A DNA stretch of 62,355 bases from positions 1 through 62,355 of the forward strand of contig SVJD01000008.1 in assembly GCA_015069165.1 (NCBI GenBank). Direction: 5' to 3'. The stretch's first letter is position 1. Each line of letters begins with the position of its first letter. Below the pieces are notes generated by a model. The model made no database searches. It worked only from the letters and a program-made list of their open reading frames with translations, and was not told the DNA's origin. The position numbers were made by a program, and so were the translations under genes. Positions 1-8,900 of this stretch are shown piece by piece. This DNA is from Oscillospiraceae bacterium. Lineage in GTDB: Bacteria; Bacillota; Clostridia; UBA1212; UBA1255.

Positions 1-136
1 ACGCCAAAACCAATGATGCCGTATATTTTTCTACTTCTATCGACGTTATGGTTTGACGTGTAACACCTACAGCTTGCGCCAATTCTTCTTGAGATATTTT
101 ATTTTCTTTTCGTAATTGAGCAATTTTAGTTTTCAT
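1..136 (-). CDS. XRE-family HTH regulator, 3' end off the window
   Basis: The reverse strand from the ATG at 136 reads MKTKIAQLRKENKISQEE, followed by LAQAVGVTRQTITSIE, a textbook Cro/C1-type helix-turn-helix. The recognition helix falls around residues 28-37. The frame is open to the window edge, so about 45 residues are visible. Family members of this compact type are usually 65-75 residues long and often repress their own promoter. The promoter and three operator-like boxes lie immediately upstream (163-220). The target genes are not visible here. Confidence in the fold is high; the precise role is unknown. Confidence 0.85.
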   Translation of the reverse strand, partial: MKTKIAQLRKENKISQEELAQAVGVTRQTITSIEVEKYTASLVLA

Positions 137-162
137 AAATGCGCCCTTCTTTGTAAAGTTAA

Positions 163-220
163 CTTTGCATTTTTAGTATAGTGTGCTTTGCATTTTTTGT
201 CAAGCATACTTTACATTTTT
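163..220. repeat. Three direct 12-bp boxes over the XRE promoter
   Basis: CTTTGCATTTTT occurs at 163-174 and 186-197, and CTTTACATTTTT at 209-220, a strict 23-bp period (about two helical turns). The boxes cover the region downstream of the -10, the spacer and the region upstream of the -35 of the leftward promoter. An autoregulatory operator bound on one DNA face is the simplest reading. A second pair, CTCATAAAAGTGTAAC (230-245) and CTCATAAAAATGTAAT (296-311), lies further right. Confidence 0.6.
175..203 (-). promoter_or_regulatory. Sigma-A type promoter of the XRE gene
   Basis: On the reverse strand, TTGACA (203-198) is followed by a 17-bp spacer and TATACT (180-175), about 40 bp upstream of the ATG at 136. 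It is embedded in the 23-bp box array, consistent with repression. Confidence 0.8.
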
Positions 221-316
221 ATCATTCCCTCATAAAAGTGTAACAAACACCCTGATATTCCCTGCAAAAAATGTAAAAGGCATCTGAATATTGGCTCATA
301 AAAATGTAATTTATTG

Positions 317-345
317 TTGTGTATTGCCTCGTTTTTGTATATAAT
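317..345 (+). promoter_or_regulatory. Probable promoter of the DUF4143-type ATPase gene
   Basis: TTGTGT (317-322), 17-bp spacer, TATAAT (340-345), about 30 bp upstream of the start at 377. The -10 is perfect and the -35 is weak. Confidence 0.5.
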
Positions 346-376
346 ACATTAGAAGATTGCACTTCGGGGGATATTT

Positions 377-1708
377 ATGTATTTAAAAAGAAAAATTGAT
401 GCCTATTTGGCAAATTGGAAAAACAGCAAAGATAAAAAACCGCTCATTGTAAAAGGACCTCGCCAAATTGGCAAAACAGCGTCTATAAATGAGTTTGCTA
501 AAAACAATTACAAACATATTATAGAAATCAATTTCGTAACTTCCGAGAAGTACAAAAAAATAACGGAAGATGGTTATAGTACAGACTCTATTATAAAAAG
601 TATTTCACTGATAGACCCCTCTCATAAGTTCGTTCCCGGCGAAACTCTGATATTTTTCGATGAAATTCAAGAATTTCCCGAAATTGCAACTTCTTTAAAA
701 TTTTTCAATATTGATGGTCGATTTGATGTGATTTGTTCAGGTTCTCTTCTCGGAATAAACTACAAGAGAATCGAAAGTAACAGTGTCGGTTATAAAACCG
801 ATTATACTATGTATTCACTTGATTTCGAAGAATTTCTCTGGGCAAAAGGTTATTCCTCTGAAGTTATAGATGATATGCTTACCCACATAAAAGAATCGAA
901 ACCCTTTTCAAACCTTGAACATTCGGTTTTTTCTTCTCATTTTTTAGATTTTTGCATTTTAGGTGGAATGCCTGCCGTTGTACGTGAATTTATTAAAAAT
1001 AAAACTTTTGAAGGAACTCTGGAAATCCAGAGGCAACTCCTCTCAGATTATAAAGAAGATATCCGAAAATATGCACAAGGTTTGGATCAAACACGCATAA
1101 CAAATGTTTTTAACAGCATTCCTGTTCAACTTTCAAAAGAAAACAAAAAGTTCCAACTCTCCATCGTTGAAAAGGGGGCGCGTTTTAAGGACTATCGTGG
1201 TTGTATCGAATGGCTCGAAGATGCCGGCATGGTTCATCTTTGTTATTGTTTGAATAACGCAGAGCTGCCTCTAAAGGGAAACTACGACATTAACAAATTC
1301 AAAATATATTTCTGTGATACAGGACTGTTTGTTGCACTTCTTGATGACGAAGCACAAGAAGATTTAAGAGCTAACAAAAACTTATCAGTATACAAAGGTG
1401 CATTATATGAAAGCATTGTTGGAGAAGCGCTTGTAAAAGCAGGATATCAGCTTTATTATTTTAGGCGCGAAGACTCCACCCTTGAAGAAGACTTTTTCGT
1501 TCGCACAGCAAACAATTTAATTCCTATAGAGGTAAAAGCAAGAAACAACAAAGCAAAATCTTTAATACAGCTTATTCAAAACAGTAAATATACAGATATT
1601 TCCTATGGTATTAAATTTTGCGCAGGAAATATCGGCTTTGAAAACAACATATATACATTCCCATACTATTGTACTTTTCTGTTGAAAAGATTTCTTAAAG
1701 AAATATGA
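377..1708 (+). CDS. AAA_14/DUF4143-family ATPase
   Basis: 443 residues. The N-terminal part (about 20-150) is a P-loop ATPase with Walker A GPRQIGKTA (residues 27-35) and a Walker B-like FFDEIQEFPE. The C-terminal part carries DUF4143-like features: a KGALYESIVGEAL segment and a nuclease-like tail with YYFRREDSTLEEDFF and IPIEVKARNN, where the E-x-K of IEVK resembles PD-(D/E)XK enzymes. A GGGGGA Shine-Dalgarno site sits 5-10 bases before the ATG. These widespread proteins have no settled role; many lie in accessory regions. It is followed 27 bp later by the lipid kinase gene. Family call is firm; function is unknown. Confidence 0.85.
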   Translation: MYLKRKIDAYLANWKNSKDKKPLIVKGPRQIGKTASINEFAKNNYKHIIEINFVTSEKYKKITEDGYSTDSIIKSISLIDPSHKFVPGETLIFFDEIQEFPEIATSLKFFNIDGRFDVICSGSLLGINYKRIESNSVGYKTDYTMYSLDFEEFLWAKGYSSEVIDDMLTHIKESKPFSNLEHSVFSSHFLDFCILGGMPAVVREFIKNKTFEGTLEIQRQLLSDYKEDIRKYAQGLDQTRITNVFNSIPVQLSKENKKFQLSIVEKGARFKDYRGCIEWLEDAGMVHLCYCLNNAELPLKGNYDINKFKIYFCDTGLFVALLDDEAQEDLRANKNLSVYKGALYESIVGEALVKAGYQLYYFRREDSTLEEDFFVRTANNLIPIEVKARNNKAKSLIQLIQNSKYTDISYGIKFCAGNIGFENNIYTFPYYCTFLLKRFLKEI

Positions 1709-1735
1709 TAAAAATAAAAAGGATGCAGCTTAATT

Positions 1736-2608
1736 ATGAGAGAAATTTCTATATACAACCCTGCCGCAGGCAAAGGAAAAACAAAAAATATTACCGAAAT
1801 TGGATACTGCACAAAATATCAAGGAGATTGCAAGCGTTTCGTAAAAGAAGAATGTTTGAAAGACCCTGATGTGCATTTTATCGTTTACGGCGGCGACGGC
1901 ACACTGAACGAAGCAATAAGCGGCATAATGGAGGCAGGAACGGAAAACATTTCCACAATTACGGTAATGCCGTACGGTTCGGGAAATGATACCATAAAAA
2001 CAATAGATACTCTTGCTTCTGACAAAAATGTTCAAGAATTAAAGCTTGATGTTATAAAATACAACAATAAATATTGCATAAATATGTTAAATATAGGTTT
2101 TGACTGCAACGTAGTTTCCAGTGCTTCCAAATTCAAGAAAAAACTCAAAATTGCAGGCAAACTCTCATACCTTTTAGGCGTTGCTACTGAATTTTTCAAA
2201 CCCTTCGGCGAAAATTTTACTATTGATGCCACTTGCGAAAACGGAGAGAAATTTACATATAGGGGTTCGTGTCTGCTCTGCGCAGTTTGCAACGGTGAAT
2301 GGTGCGGCGGAAGTTTCCACAACTCTCCCCCATCCGATATGACCGATGGCCTTATGGAAATGATTCTTGTAAAAAAATTAGGTAGGCTCAGCTTTATAAA
2401 ACTCATCGGCAAATACAAAAACGGCACTTTGATAGACCCGAAAACACTTAAGGTAACTACTCCCAAATATGCCGATAAAGTTGTATATTTACGTTTAAAA
2501 GATTTAAAAATCAGCGGAATGAAACAACTTTGTGCAGACGGAGAAGTGGAAGACTGCCAAAACGCAACAATTTCTATGATGCCCGCCGCAATTCAGTACA
2601 AAATTTAA
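1736..2608 (+). CDS. Diacylglycerol/lipid kinase family protein (YegS/DagK type)
   Basis: 290 residues, usual for the family. It starts REISIYNPAAGKGK, the nucleotide-binding start of DagK catalytic domains, followed by VYGGDGTLNEAISGI (the GGDGT motif, about residues 46-52) and MPYGSGNDTIKTI (the G-x-G-N-D motif). The C-terminal half has the beta-rich lid with VCNGEWCGGSFHNSP and MKQLCADGEV. It probably phosphorylates diacylglycerol or a related lipid with ATP at the membrane. It lies 27 bp after the ATPase gene on the same strand, and its stop overlaps the convergent birA stop. Confidence 0.9.
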   Translation: MREISIYNPAAGKGKTKNITEIGYCTKYQGDCKRFVKEECLKDPDVHFIVYGGDGTLNEAISGIMEAGTENISTITVMPYGSGNDTIKTIDTLASDKNVQELKLDVIKYNNKYCINMLNIGFDCNVVSSASKFKKKLKIAGKLSYLLGVATEFFKPFGENFTIDATCENGEKFTYRGSCLLCAVCNGEWCGGSFHNSPPSDMTDGLMEMILVKKLGRLSFIKLIGKYKNGTLIDPKTLKVTTPKYADKVVYLRLKDLKISGMKQLCADGEVEDCQNATISMMPAAIQYKI

Positions 2609-3348
2609 AACCCCCACTTTTTAAGGCTTATCTCTCCGCTTTGGAGAATATCGATAAATCCGCTATTTAATTCAACCGCAAGCCCACCGGTCTCTGTGAT
2701 TTCTACGGCAGTTCCACTATAGTGGTTGCCGTTTTTTTCATATTCTACTTCTTTTCCCAATACGACGGAATGTTCACGGTATTTTTTCAAGTCGCAAAAA
2801 GCTCCCGTTTTAATACTCAAAATATTTTCTGCCACTTTTTGACGAAGTTCATCGATTTTGGATTTTGCGAAAGCACTCTGCACGCCTAAAGAACCTGCTA
2901 TCTCCGAAAGCTCTTGCGGGAAATTTTCGGTAGAAACATTTATGCCCACTCCTATTATTAAATACCGCTCTGAATTTACAACAACGGATTCTGTAAGTAT
3001 TCCGCAAATTTTACGATTTCCCAAATAAAGGTCATTTACCCACTTTATTCCAACTCGAACACCTGTACATTCAAATATAGCTTCAGAAACAGCCATACTT
3101 GCCCTCACTGTAAGAAGCATGGCATCTTGTTCGTTTGCAGGAAACTTGTCCACTACGCTCATGTACAGTCCTGTGTTTCCGGGCGAAAAAAACGATTTTC
3201 CCTGCCTTCCTCTACCTTCTTCTTGTTTATCCGCAACAACTACAGCCGGCACTTTAAAACCACCACCGGAAATTCCGCCATTTTGCAGTAGTCTTTTTGC
3301 TTCTGTATTTGTAGAGTCAGTGGTGTCGTATTTGTAAAGCGCAAACAT
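2605..3348 (-). CDS. birA: Biotin--[acetyl-CoA-carboxylase] ligase, catalytic form without HTH
   Basis: 247 residues. Motifs are DTTDSTNTEAKRLL at the N-terminus, ADKQEEGRGRQGKSFFSPG (the biotinyl-AMP loop, GRGRQG) and GIKWVNDLYLGNRKICGILTE (the KWPND-like ligase motif). It attaches biotin to carrier protein lysines through biotinyl-5'-AMP. The N-terminal winged helix of bifunctional BirA repressors is absent, so this is a group I enzyme unlikely to regulate biotin genes. The ATG directly abuts the TAA of the upstream FTR-like gene, which indicates co-transcription. A short C-terminal domain is present (EISLKKWGF end). Confidence 0.93.
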   Translation of the reverse strand: MFALYKYDTTDSTNTEAKRLLQNGGISGGGFKVPAVVVADKQEEGRGRQGKSFFSPGNTGLYMSVVDKFPANEQDAMLLTVRASMAVSEAIFECTGVRVGIKWVNDLYLGNRKICGILTESVVVNSERYLIIGVGINVSTENFPQELSEIAGSLGVQSAFAKSKIDELRQKVAENILSIKTGAFCDLKKYREHSVVLGKEVEYEKNGNHYSGTAVEITETGGLAVELNSGFIDILQSGEISLKKWGF

Positions 3349-3546
3349 TTATTTTTCCTTATAGTAAAGCATACAATGGCAATAACCCTCAAAATCCGGG
3401 TCTTGTATTTGCTGACGGAATTGCTTGCACATACACTTTGTGTCTTCGCTTTTTTCCAAAACACAAGGGCAGTAACCGCCGCGTCGCTCCAAGCCTTCTT
3501 TTATTGTTTTAACAATTTCCTCATTCTCGTTATATCTGATTTTCAT
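3349..3546 (-). CDS. Ferredoxin-thioredoxin reductase catalytic-chain-like protein
   Basis: 65 residues from the ATG at 3546, chosen because AGGAG lies 7 bases upstream; the frame also opens at a TTG two codons earlier. The cysteine pattern GYCPCVLEKSEDTKCMC followed by GYCHCMLYY matches the FTR beta subunit, where CPC, C-x-C and CHC ligate a [4Fe-4S] cluster next to a redox disulfide. In plants and cyanobacteria this reduces thioredoxin with ferredoxin electrons; small clostridial homologues lack the variable subunit. No thioredoxin gene is adjacent. It is coupled to birA. Confidence 0.8.
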   Translation of the reverse strand: MKIRYNENEEIVKTIKEGLERRGGYCPCVLEKSEDTKCMCKQFRQQIQDPDFEGYCHCMLYYKEK

Positions 3547-3625
3547 AAACAAACTCCTAAAAAATCATATCGAGAGCATAGCAAATCATACTCGCAACAT
3601 AAATCATTTACTTTAAAAATTCCTT

Positions 3626-5311
3626 TTAGTTTTCTCTTTGAGAGCCGATTGGGTTCACAATACTGTATCCGACATTTACAAGATGGTCCGCAACACGCTC
3701 AAGCCCTGCAATTGTTGATGAATAATAAGGATTAACATCCATACTGCAGTTTCCTTCTGCAAGGCGCGCGAAATGGCTTGCTGTAAGCTGTTTTTTCATT
3801 TCGTCTATTTCTTCTTCCAACACTGTAAGCTCTGACAATCTTGTTCTGTTCAAATTATCAAAAGCATCTTTTGAAATATTAAGCATAAGCATAACTTTGT
3901 CTCGCATTTTTTTGATATCCGTCTGCGCATTTTCTGAAAACTTTATATTTTTAGAAGCCATTTCCGACGCAATATCATAGAAGTTTTCAGCGTGGTCACC
4001 GATACGCTCAAGATCATTAAGTACGTGGAAGTATGAACCGATAGCAATTTCTGCACTTTCTTCCACATTTGTTGAAGAAAGTTTAATAAGAAAACTTGTC
4101 GCCGCACCATTTGTAAAATCTATAACAGCTTCATTTTCCACAATTTTTTCTTTGCTTGCAAAAGTACCTGTTTCCATTGCTTCAAAAGAAAGAACTATAT
4201 TTTCCTCAACCAAGCTAAACATATAATCCATTTCTTTCTTCGCTTGCATAAGAGCTACGTGAGGCATTGTAAGAAGTCTTTCGTCAATATACTTGAGTGT
4301 ACGCACATCTTCTGTTATCTTTTTATCTTTAATAACCGTGCAAGAGTATTTAACCAACTGTGAAACAAACGGCAAAAGTACACACGTTGTCGTTACATTA
4401 AAAATAACATGGAATAAAGATACTCTCATCTGAAGCGACATGGCATCCTTCCCGGGGAAAACTGACATAAGAATATTTATTATCGGCTCTTTGAAAAGCC
4501 AAACAATCACTGAAAAAATAACCGATCCTACAACGTTAAATGTAAAATGTATGAGTGCAACTCTTTTTGAGTTTGCATTTGCACCTACTGAAGCAAGAAG
4601 CGCAGTAACGCAAGTACCGATGTTTGCACCGAGAATAATAAACAAAGCAAGATCAAGAGGAAGCACTCCTGTGCCTACCATTGTAATTACAACACCGGTT
4701 GCCGCAGAAGAACTCTGTATTAACGCTGTAAAAATCGCTCCAACCAAAATCAAAAGAATAGGTGAGTTAATAGTACTGAAAATACTTTGGAACATATCTT
4801 CAACTAAAGGATTTCCGAAAGCCGCTTCGCTGCTCATAACATTGAGGCCTACAAAAATGAGTCCCAAGCCACTGCACAAGAGACCTATAATTTTTATTTT
4901 TTCCTTTTTAAAGAAGCCCATCATAACTCCGGCAAAAGCGAAGAGATACATCAGCATATCAAAATAGTCATTTTTAAGAGCGACCAACACACCCGTTATC
5001 GTTGTACCGATGTTTGCACCCATAATAATCGGTGTTGCTTGCATAAGTGTCATAACTCCTGCATTAACCAAACCGATTACCATAACCGATGTCGCGGACG
5101 AACTTTGTATAATCGCCGTAACAGCCGCACCGATTCCGACTCCTGAAAAACGGTTATTGCTTATTCTTCCCAGAAGTCTTTTCATGCCTTCTCCGGCACT
5201 TTTTTCAAGAGCATCGCTCATAAAATTCATACCGACAATAAAAACACCGACGCCTGCAAGTAGCCAAATAAGGCTTTGTATAAGCTGCATTATTTCTTCT
5301 GCTGTTAACAT
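3626..5311 (-). CDS. Na+/phosphate cotransporter family protein with PhoU-like tail
   Basis: 561 residues. The N-terminal ~320 residues hold two inverted Na/Pi repeats. Each carries the QSSSA signature (AIIQSSSATSVMVIGL near residue 65 and ALIQSSSAATGVVITM near 197), and several hydrophobic helices surround them. The remainder is soluble and helical with PhoU-like motifs (ERIGDHAENFYDIA and LERVADHLVNVGYSIVN). The family moves phosphate or another anion inward with sodium, with the PhoU-like part presumably sensing or gating. A single gene with its own promoter (TTGCCA-17-TATAAT), divergent from dtd; AAGGAG lies before the ATG. Confidence 0.92.
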   Translation of the reverse strand: MLTAEEIMQLIQSLIWLLAGVGVFIVGMNFMSDALEKSAGEGMKRLLGRISNNRFSGVGIGAAVTAIIQSSSATSVMVIGLVNAGVMTLMQATPIIMGANIGTTITGVLVALKNDYFDMLMYLFAFAGVMMGFFKKEKIKIIGLLCSGLGLIFVGLNVMSSEAAFGNPLVEDMFQSIFSTINSPILLILVGAIFTALIQSSSAATGVVITMVGTGVLPLDLALFIILGANIGTCVTALLASVGANANSKRVALIHFTFNVVGSVIFSVIVWLFKEPIINILMSVFPGKDAMSLQMRVSLFHVIFNVTTTCVLLPFVSQLVKYSCTVIKDKKITEDVRTLKYIDERLLTMPHVALMQAKKEMDYMFSLVEENIVLSFEAMETGTFASKEKIVENEAVIDFTNGAATSFLIKLSSTNVEESAEIAIGSYFHVLNDLERIGDHAENFYDIASEMASKNIKFSENAQTDIKKMRDKVMLMLNISKDAFDNLNRTRLSELTVLEEEIDEMKKQLTASHFARLAEGNCSMDVNPYYSSTIAGLERVADHLVNVGYSIVNPIGSQREN

Positions 5312-5368
5312 AGCATTTCTCCTTCCAATGAAAGTACAATAGAAAACTATTCTCCCCCATTTTGAGTG

Positions 5369-5397
5369 ATTATATCATTCACAAGCTTTTGTGGCAA
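5369..5397 (-). promoter_or_regulatory. Promoter of the Na/Pi transporter gene
   Basis: On the reverse strand, TTGCCA (5397-5392), 17-bp spacer, TATAAT (5374-5369), about 60 bp before the ATG at 5311. Confidence 0.7.
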
Positions 5398-5417
5398 TAA
5401 ATAAAAATGCAGTTTTC

Positions 5418-5445
5418 TTGACACAAAAGTGTTTTTTTATATAAT
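5418..5445 (+). promoter_or_regulatory. Promoter of dtd
   Basis: TTGACA (5418-5423), 16-bp spacer, TATAAT (5440-5445), 45 bp upstream of the dtd ATG. It lies back to back with the Na/Pi transporter promoter. Confidence 0.75.
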
Positions 5446-5489
5446 GAACAAGAAATCACAAAAATAATACTTTCTTCGGAGGTTTTTAT

Positions 5490-5942
5490 ATGAAATTTGT
5501 AATACAGCGTGTAAATAACGCAAGTGTAAGTGTCGAAGGTAATACGATAGGGGCTATTGATAAAGGTTTTATGGTTCTTATAGGTATCGGCAAAGAAGAC
5601 ACAAAAAAAGAAGCAGATCGCCTTGTCGATAAAATGCTTAAAATGCGAATTTTTGATGATGCCGAAGGCAAAACAAACTTATCTCTTGCAGATGTAAACG
5701 GCTCGCTTCTCCTTATTTCACAATTCACTTTATATGCCGATTGCCGAAAAGGCAACCGACCTTCTTTTACAAATGCAGCTCCCCCGCAAGATGCTGAAGA
5801 TCTGTACGAATACATAATTTCAAAATGTAAAGAACACGTTCCCAATGTACAGACCGGTAGTTTCGGTGCTGACATGACAGTAAACTTATCAAACAGCGGA
5901 CCATTCACAATAGTTTTGGATTCTGCAATATTTGAGTCTTGA
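5490..5942 (+). CDS. dtd: D-aminoacyl-tRNA deacylase
   Basis: 150 residues, the standard DTD length. It begins [17 protein letters not shown], typical of DTD, and carries [17 protein letters not shown] (the SQFTL-x-A-D motif) and [11 protein letters not shown] (the cross-subunit Gly-Pro motif, GP). The enzyme hydrolyses D-amino acids, and glycine mischarged on tRNA-Ala, through a substrate-assisted mechanism in which the Gly-cisPro motif excludes L-amino acids. CGGAGG lies 9 bases before the ATG. The next gene follows after 55 bp on the same strand, so read-through is possible. Confidence 0.96.
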   Translation: MKFVIQRVNNASVSVEGNTIGAIDKGFMVLIGIGKEDTKKEADRLVDKMLKMRIFDDAEGKTNLSLADVNGSLLLISQFTLYADCRKGNRPSFTNAAPPQDAEDLYEYIISKCKEHVPNVQTGSFGADMTVNLSNSGPFTIVLDSAIFES

Positions 5943-5997
5943 TATAAAAATAGATATATTGTAGAATATCGTTAATATATACTTGGAGGAGAAATAT

Positions 5998-8900
5998 ATG
6001 AATATTTACAAAGAATATCTCGCTTCACCTATCGGCACATTAGTTATAGAAGCCGATAATGAGGCAATTACTTCAATAAAAATTCTTCCTGCCGGCAAGG
6101 TTCCCGAGGAAGGCAATAAAACAAATATATTCACAGAGCTCTGCTGTATGCAACTAAATGAATATTTCAAAGGTGACAGACGTACTTTCGATTTTCCTTA
6201 CAGATTAAACGGCACAGATTTCAAAAACACTGTTTGGGCAGAAATCGCAAAAATTCCCCACGGCGAAACTATTTCTTGCAACGATTTGGCGGAACGTCTC
6301 AACAAGCCCCAGGCAGTACGCGCAATAGCAGAAGCAGCAAACGAGTGTAACATTATGTTTGCAATTCCGTGTCACAGGATTGTAGGCGGGGAAGGTGCTC
6401 TTTCGAGCTTTTCAGGCGGCATCAAAGTCCAAGAACAGCTTCTCGAATTTGAAAAAGAGCCTCAGTATTATACAAAATTCAATTTTGCCGATGCTCAAAA
6501 AAGACGCGGTAAAGTTCCTACAAACAGAATTACGGGAAGATTTATTTACGACATTACGGACACTGTGTTCGAAACAGAGCAAGACGAAGTTCTTTCCGCT
6601 CATAAAACACATACTTTCCCTGTTGGTTTCAGTTTAGAGGGATGTTCAGGTTTCACTCTCGAAGCAGATGCTTTTATGGTAAGAGAATATGAGCCTGTCG
6701 ATGTTCTTAAACAAGAAGTTGTAATCACATTCTACAACGCAGCTGAAACTTTCGTAACAAAAGCTATCCTTTCTCCCGGAGAAAACAAGCTTCACTACGA
6801 TATAAATGATATGACATTTTCAGATGTATATAAAATATCGATTTTCTCTGCGAAGCCGCTTCGTAACGTAAAGATTTCAAAACTCAATGTTCTTGACAAC
6901 TACTTCAGATATAAAGGACAGTTGCCTTTCTATACAACAAACGGTTGTACTCTTACAGAGAAAGATTACACTTTGGTATGTGGAATAGACGGTAAAGCAC
7001 AGTTGGAAAGCTATGTTTTCCCCGATAGTAAAAACTTCACATACAACATGAAAATGCCTATCAGAAATACTATTTTTGTAGTACTTAAAAATATGTCTAC
7101 TGCTACAAAAATGAAATTGTATTACAAAACAACCGTTAATACAGAGTACTGCGAAGAAAATTCCGTAGAACTCCCCATCAGCCGCTGTCCGGAATACAAA
7201 GCATACTACTTCAACTTGTCCGCTACACCCGGGCTTGAAGGCAGACTCATGCAGTTTATGTTAGAAACTAACGGTACAGGTGAAATTATAATTCGCGAAT
7301 ACTCTTTCGAAGAAGAAAAAGTAATTGCAGAAAATGCAGGCGACATCACTTCTTGCGTAGCACAAAATGATATAATTTCTCTTACAGGTTACGTAACTCC
7401 CTCATATATCGTTGACGGTGCGATGATTTCCGTTTACGCAACTGCTATGAGAAATGACAAGAGAGGTCCCGAGGGCAAAGAATTCCTTATAGAAGTACCT
7501 TTGTCAGATGCTGTAAACGGTACACTTAAAGACGGCAGTGCGCAGTTCAGCGTAACAGGCATTCCGTTCCAAAACGGCCCTATAACAAGACTTTCTTCAC
7601 AGTTTGTAGCATTTATTACAATCGGTGAAAAAATAATTCCTATCGGCGAGCGTTTCTATATTGAAAACTACGAGGATTTCCAGACAAATCCGTATTATTT
7701 CGAACTTCCCGATTACAGCGTTCGTGTAACAGACGCTCCCTTTAATGCGAAAGGTGACGGTTGCACAGATGATACAGATGCTATACAAGCAGCTATTGAC
7801 GCGGTTTGGAAACAAGGCGGTGGTAAAATCATCATCCCCGGACCTACAGCAGAAGACGACAAAGCAACTCAGTTCTACGGCAGACGTTTCAGAATTACAA
7901 ACATCTTGCTCAGAAGCAGAACAGAGCTTCATTTTGAAGACGGAGCTATTTTGTGGCAATCTCCTATTTACAGAGATTACAAATATATACCCGATTACGG
8001 TCACGATATTGACATCGGCGGAATTACTTGGTCACACGGCTTCCTCGTTTCCAACTTACCTACTGTACAGTGCGCTGACAGTGAGTATGTTAAAATAACA
8101 GGTTTCGGTAAGATTCGTTCTTATGACACAGGTGCTGAAGAAGGCGTTGTAATGCCTTTCTATTCCACAGGTTGTGCTGACAGAATTCACCAGGTGCCTA
8201 TCGCATTCTTCCAAGTAAATCATGTAGAGCTTAAAGATTTCGAACTTGTTCGTACAAATAATTACCATGCTCCTATTTACGGTTGCCGTTATGTGTACGC
8301 AGCAAATATGAAATTACACGAAGTTCGTTGCGTAAGCGGTGATGGTTTCGGTCTTTCACGGGGGACACACCATGCTGTACTTAACAGAAACTTCTTCCAG
8401 TCAAATGATGACGGTGTTGTTCTCGGCGGTTGCTATTTTGATCCGCGCGGTCTTGTTTGGTGGAAATCACGTCTCGGTAAGCACGGCGGCACACGCCACG
8501 TTAAGATAGTTCACTCTTATATGAACTCAGGCGGCGGAAAGGCTATCGCATTTATTCCTTGGGGTACAAGCGACCCGAATATTGAAATGCAGGAAATTTC
8601 CGACATTACTGTATATGACAACCATCTGGTTTGCGTAAATCCTGTAGGTGCTTGGTATGATAACCCGTATAACGGTAAATTCCCCTTCGATAACTCTGAA
8701 ACAGACGACTACTCACCGATTAAATCCGTAAGAGTTTTCAATAACATTTACGAAGGCGATACAAATATAGGACCTGTCCAAGCTACAGACTTTATTACTG
8801 ACTGTAACATTCACTCCACAGGCGATTTCCGCAACGGAGATTTTGAGCTCAGTAAGATTCCCGGTCTTGCGAACTGGTCTTATAAGCTTAACAAAAACAA

